Assembly (NCBI GenBank): GCA_002344005.1
Contig: DDTD01000019.1
Location: forward strand, 1 to 28,332
Direction: 5' to 3'
DNA length: 28,332 nt
Source of the DNA: Ignavibacteria bacterium UBA2373
GTDB taxonomy: Bacteria > Bacteroidota > Ignavibacteria > Kapaibacteriales > UBA961
A program made the position numbers and the translations under genes. The notes beneath the pieces were generated by a model. It was not told the origin of the DNA. It saw only the letters and a program-made list of their open reading frames with translations, and made no database searches. Below are positions 25,706 to 28,332 of the stretch, piece after piece; position 1 is the stretch's first letter; each line of letters begins with the position of its first letter.

Positions 25706-26734
25706 TTATCGCGATGGTGTCTTTTGTGTGTATCGTTGCGAAAAGAAAAGATGATTAAGTGACTTTGCATTCAAAGGTAGCTCAAGAAAAACGTGCAGAT
25801 AGCTTAAAAAGAACAATGCCGTTAAGCCCGTTTTATAATCATAAGCATACAAACCTATAGAGAAAATCCAGATAACAATGATTGCAATTAACGATTGTCG
25901 TGTGATGGACTTTGACCAACCGATAATCGAGGTTTTCGAAAACCAATTAAGATAATGATATGTATATGCAAATGCAACAAAAATCTGTATTTTTAAGCCC
26001 AATGGCGAATATAACAACATTGTTGTATCTTGTAGTTCTTGTCCAAAGATTTTGGCAATATGGGCATTAACATACGGGAAATTGCTTTCCAAATATGTAC
26101 TGATAATAGATGATGAAAGTGCATAATCTTGTGGTGCAATGGGTACAATAACAATAAATAAGGGCACTAAGCACATCAATCCAACTGCAATTCTTGCCGG
26201 AGTTTTATGCGTGCTCTTAATGCCGAATACCATGAATAAAAGAGTAAATACATACACATGGAGTATGGTCGGTAAAAGCATACCCATAAAAATAATAACT
26301 GATGGTACATAATACGTGAAGAACACACTAGTTGCAATACACGCAAACAAGGCGAGGAAGGAATGGGAGATTTTGGTACTATAAGGATGAATAATTGCAA
26401 AAAGGAACATCACAAAAGGCAGAGGGAAATTTGTTCTGTTGCAAAAGTTCTCAATAGTCATTAATGTTTCTTGATCCATCAATGCTTGTACAAATGGCAA
26501 AGCCAATAATGTATGTAAAGACATATAAATAGATGCAATGACAAAAAACCAAATATTCTTCTTTTGTTGGAGAAAATATTCTTTTTCTCGAAGCCATCGA
26601 ATTTCTGTAACGTAATGCAGTGGACCAAGCACAGCATACGCAAAAAGAAATAGTTCGAAAGGAAGATATATTGCTATGATTAATGACAGAAGTATGAGAG
26701 CAATATTGATTTTGTCTATAACAACAGAATTCAT
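25706..26734 (-). CDS. Polytopic membrane protein with conserved-looking histidines, function unknown
   Basis: The ATG at 26734 gives 342 residues. The frame also contains an ATG at 26758, but that lies inside the terminator hairpin of the upstream gene. About nine membrane segments are visible. Histidines recur at segment ends: GPLHYVTEIRWL (about residue 35), MSLHTLL, IHPYSTKISHS, ILHVYVF, YTYHYLNWFSKT and YLHVFLELP. Such repeated His at membrane borders could bind metal, as in integral-membrane di-iron or carotenoid-cleaving enzymes of the Brp/Blh type, but no diagnostic motif was matched and I cannot name the family. It is a single gene between a terminator (26744-26772) and a 333-bp regulatory region, with no adjoining pathway genes. 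Confidence 0.75.
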   Translation of the reverse strand: MNSVVIDKINIALILLSLIIAIYLPFELFLFAYAVLGPLHYVTEIRWLREKEYFLQQKKNIWFFVIASIYMSLHTLLALPFVQALMDQETLMTIENFCNRTNFPLPFVMFLFAIIHPYSTKISHSFLALFACIATSVFFTYYVPSVIIFMGMLLPTILHVYVFTLLFMVFGIKSTHKTPARIAVGLMCLVPLFIVIVPIAPQDYALSSSIISTYLESNFPYVNAHIAKIFGQELQDTTMLLYSPLGLKIQIFVAFAYTYHYLNWFSKTSIIGWSKSITRQSLIAIIVIWIFSIGLYAYDYKTGLTALFFLSYLHVFLELPLNAKSLNHLFFSQRYTQKTPSR

Positions 26735-26743
26735 AACTTCACT

Positions 26744-26772
26744 AAAAAAAGAACCCATATTTCTATGGGTTC
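26744..26772 (-). terminator. Intrinsic terminator of the xylanase-lipoprotein unit
   Basis: A 9-bp stem (gaacccata, 26751-26759, with 26764-26772) and GAAA loop on the minus strand are followed directly by seven T residues. It lies 18 bp after the lipoprotein stop and resembles the hairpins at 21431 and 23105. Confidence 0.9.
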
Positions 26773-26789
26773 ATGAAAAGATAAGAAAA

Positions 26790-27245
26790 TTATTGAAATA
26801 TGGGTATTACATTTTCGGAATTATGTGTTGCAACCATATACTTTTTACCATCATCCATAATTTTTAATTCATATATATCCTGTTTTTTGAGAAGGATATC
26901 GCTGCTGCTTGCACGCTTCCAAACATCAGCTTTTATGGAATATGTTAACTGAGTTGCTAACACTAATGGCAATGTTTCCGAAGTAATAGTAACATCAGTA
27001 GCATATTCGCCTCCCCCCTCTTCCAAACATTGACTGACAACAGTCATTAATGTCATTTTATCAAGTGGGAACCCCAAAACAAACCACATTGATTGCTTGG
27101 TTTCAATTGTTTGTGTTTTTACATATTTCATACCAATATCTACTTTTTTCGTAGAAATTGCAGTAAATTCACCGATAGTTGCTTTACAGCCGATAAAGAA
27201 GATTTGTAAGCAGATGAATGTACTTAGAACAAGTATTTTTTTCAT
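26790..27245 (-). CDS. Small lipoprotein, possibly TRL-like
   Basis: A 151-residue protein from ATG 27245, preceded by AGGAG 10 bp upstream. A longer frame to 27284 would overlap the xylanase gene. The signal MKKILVLSTFICLQIFFIGC ends in a lipobox-like FIGC with C20 as lipidation site. The early IGEFTAISTKKVDIG followed by GFPLDKMTLMTVVSQCLEEGGGEYATDVTITSE resembles a group of small bacterial lipoproteins sometimes annotated TRL-like, whose function is unknown; this is a tentative match. It is 22 bp after the xylanase gene and ends at a strong terminator, so the two form one unit. Confidence 0.8.
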   Translation of the reverse strand: MKKILVLSTFICLQIFFIGCKATIGEFTAISTKKVDIGMKYVKTQTIETKQSMWFVLGFPLDKMTLMTVVSQCLEEGGGEYATDVTITSETLPLVLATQLTYSIKADVWKRASSSDILLKKQDIYELKIMDDGKKYMVATHNSENVIPIFQ

Positions 27246-27267
27246 AATTGTATCTCCTGATAGTAAT

Positions 27268-28332
27268 TTATTTACACAATGCAAATTTCACTGCATTGAA
27301 CAATTTCTTTTTTTTGTAGTTGTCATCAAATAGTAAAGGGTAATCCTCTCTCAAAAAAGAGGAACGAATCCACGTATATTTGTCGGTAATTCCCCAGAAT
27401 GTACATCCATATTGTAATTCTGCCGGTATTTGTTCATAAGCATTTAACACAGTCTCATATTGTTGCATTTGTAATGTTTGTACCGAGTCTGTATATTCAA
27501 TATCAACACTCAAAGGATTAACGGACACATCCATTTCTGATATATGAATTTTATAATTTTCTTTTGCAATTTCATTGAGACATTCACGAATCATAAGTGG
27601 CGAGGGATAAACATGGAAAATGTGCATTTGCACACCAATGCCATCAATCGTAATTCCTTTAGCACGTAATTTTCCAAAATGGGCAAGAACAGCACTGCGT
27701 TTTAATGCATTAAATTCCAAGTTGTAGTCATTGTAAAAGAGGAGTACATTCGGATCAGCTTCTTTGGCATATCGTATAGCTTTTTCTATATAACTTTCAC
27801 CAAGTTGCACATACCAAACACTGCGACGAAATGACCCATCTTCCTCGAAAGCTTCATTAACAATATCCCAAGCAGCGACTTTACCCTTAAAATGACGCAC
27901 AATTGTTTGTATATGATTTTTCATCATTGCATCCCATGCAGCTTCATCACCTTGAAAAAATTGCATCCATGACGGTAATTGATTATGCCACAATAAAGTA
28001 TGTCCATGTAAACGAATAGACTTATTTTTACAATATTCTGCTAATTCATCAGCAAGTTCCCAACGATAAATATTCTCATCAGGATGTAAATACGCCGGTT
28101 TCATGATATTTTCTGCCGTCACACTATTAAAATGTTTCGACAGTAACTGGGCATACTCCGGATCAGATTTCCATGCATCATAGTTTACGGCAGTGCCTAT
28201 AGGAAATCGCGATGCATAATATAAATTTTCATTAGCATTATTACAAGAATCAATCGGTGGCGGAGTCACAATTGGGTTCTCTTCATTCGACGGACATCCA
28301 CACAATCCAATAATGCCGGAGAAGAGTATAAG
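27268..28332 (-). CDS. GH10 endo-1,4-beta-xylanase lipoprotein, 5' end beyond window
   Basis: Glycoside hydrolase family 10 enzymes cleave internal beta-1,4 bonds of xylan with retention. The acid/base glutamate is in WDIVNEAF and the nucleophile in HISEMDV, 106 residues later. Other family motifs are TAENIMKP, HGHTLLWHNQLPSW, LFYNDYN, GVQMHIF and WGITDKYTWI, so the catalytic domain appears complete. The frame remains open to the window edge. Before the first possible TTG (28305) it reads LILFSGIIGLCGC, the end of a lipoprotein signal peptide with lipobox LCGC, so the true start lies outside. A short Pro/Asn-rich linker (NEENPIVTPPPID) follows the cysteine. It is therefore probably tethered to the outer membrane. 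No other polysaccharide-degradation gene or SusC/D pair is visible in the window. Confidence 0.95.
   Translation of the reverse strand, partial: LILFSGIIGLCGCPSNEENPIVTPPPIDSCNNANENLYYASRFPIGTAVNYDAWKSDPEYAQLLSKHFNSVTAENIMKPAYLHPDENIYRWELADELAEYCKNKSIRLHGHTLLWHNQLPSWMQFFQGDEAAWDAMMKNHIQTIVRHFKGKVAAWDIVNEAFEEDGSFRRSVWYVQLGESYIEKAIRYAKEADPNVLLFYNDYNLEFNALKRSAVLAHFGKLRAKGITIDGIGVQMHIFHVYPSPLMIRECLNEIAKENYKIHISEMDVSVNPLSVDIEYTDSVQTLQMQQYETVLNAYEQIPAELQYGCTFWGITDKYTWIRSSFLREDYPLLFDDNYKKKKLFNAVKFALCK

Overview
The window looks like a chromosomal segment from a member of the Bacteroidota / Chlorobiota / Ignavibacteriota / Kapabacteria group. This is inferred from four proteins with C-terminal type IX secretion (T9SS) sorting domains, a DUF1800/DUF1501 pair, Kapabacteria-style giant Ig/ASH-repeat proteins, low GC, and promoter-like sequences matching the Bacteroidota pattern TTTG-N19/20-TAnnTTTG. 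No phage, transposon, CRISPR array, tRNA or rRNA was recognised. The gene at each window edge runs off the window.

Layout. 1-4838 (minus): a secreted beta-propeller protein (C-terminus off the window) and a secreted Ig/InlB-repeat protein of more than 1000 residues. The signal peptide of the second is interrupted by seven copies of a 14-bp tandem repeat that put its ATG out of frame. 4839-5486 holds a promoter-like site and otherwise nothing recognised. 5487-8501 (minus): tightly packed run of an outer-membrane barrel-like protein, an RsbW-type ATPase and CcmB. 8587-16847 (plus): promoter, DUF1800, DUF1501 with a T9SS tail, and a 1668-residue LamG/ASH/cohesin-like T9SS cargo. 16844-19190 (minus): a polytopic membrane protein and sucC, separated by a terminator. 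19331-21404 (plus): an orphan PhnD-like binding protein and mreB. 21431-25642 (minus): tandemly duplicated T9SS propeller genes, a Cys-rich secreted protein, and two copies of a promoter-plus-leader element. 25706-26734 (minus): a His-rich membrane protein. 26744-28332 (minus): a GH10 xylanase lipoprotein and a small lipoprotein.

How the genes work together. Most of the window encodes exported or surface proteins, with three housekeeping islands (ccmB, sucC, mreB). The strongest candidate for something undescribed is the 14-bp repeat at 4714-4811. By direct reading, a repeat number divisible by three joins a normal ATG and signal peptide to the long secreted protein. The seven copies present here instead end in a stop that overlaps an internal ATG. 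This has the form of a phase-variable switch. The second candidate is a conserved GC-rich leader placed just after matching promoters upstream of both duplicated T9SS propeller units.
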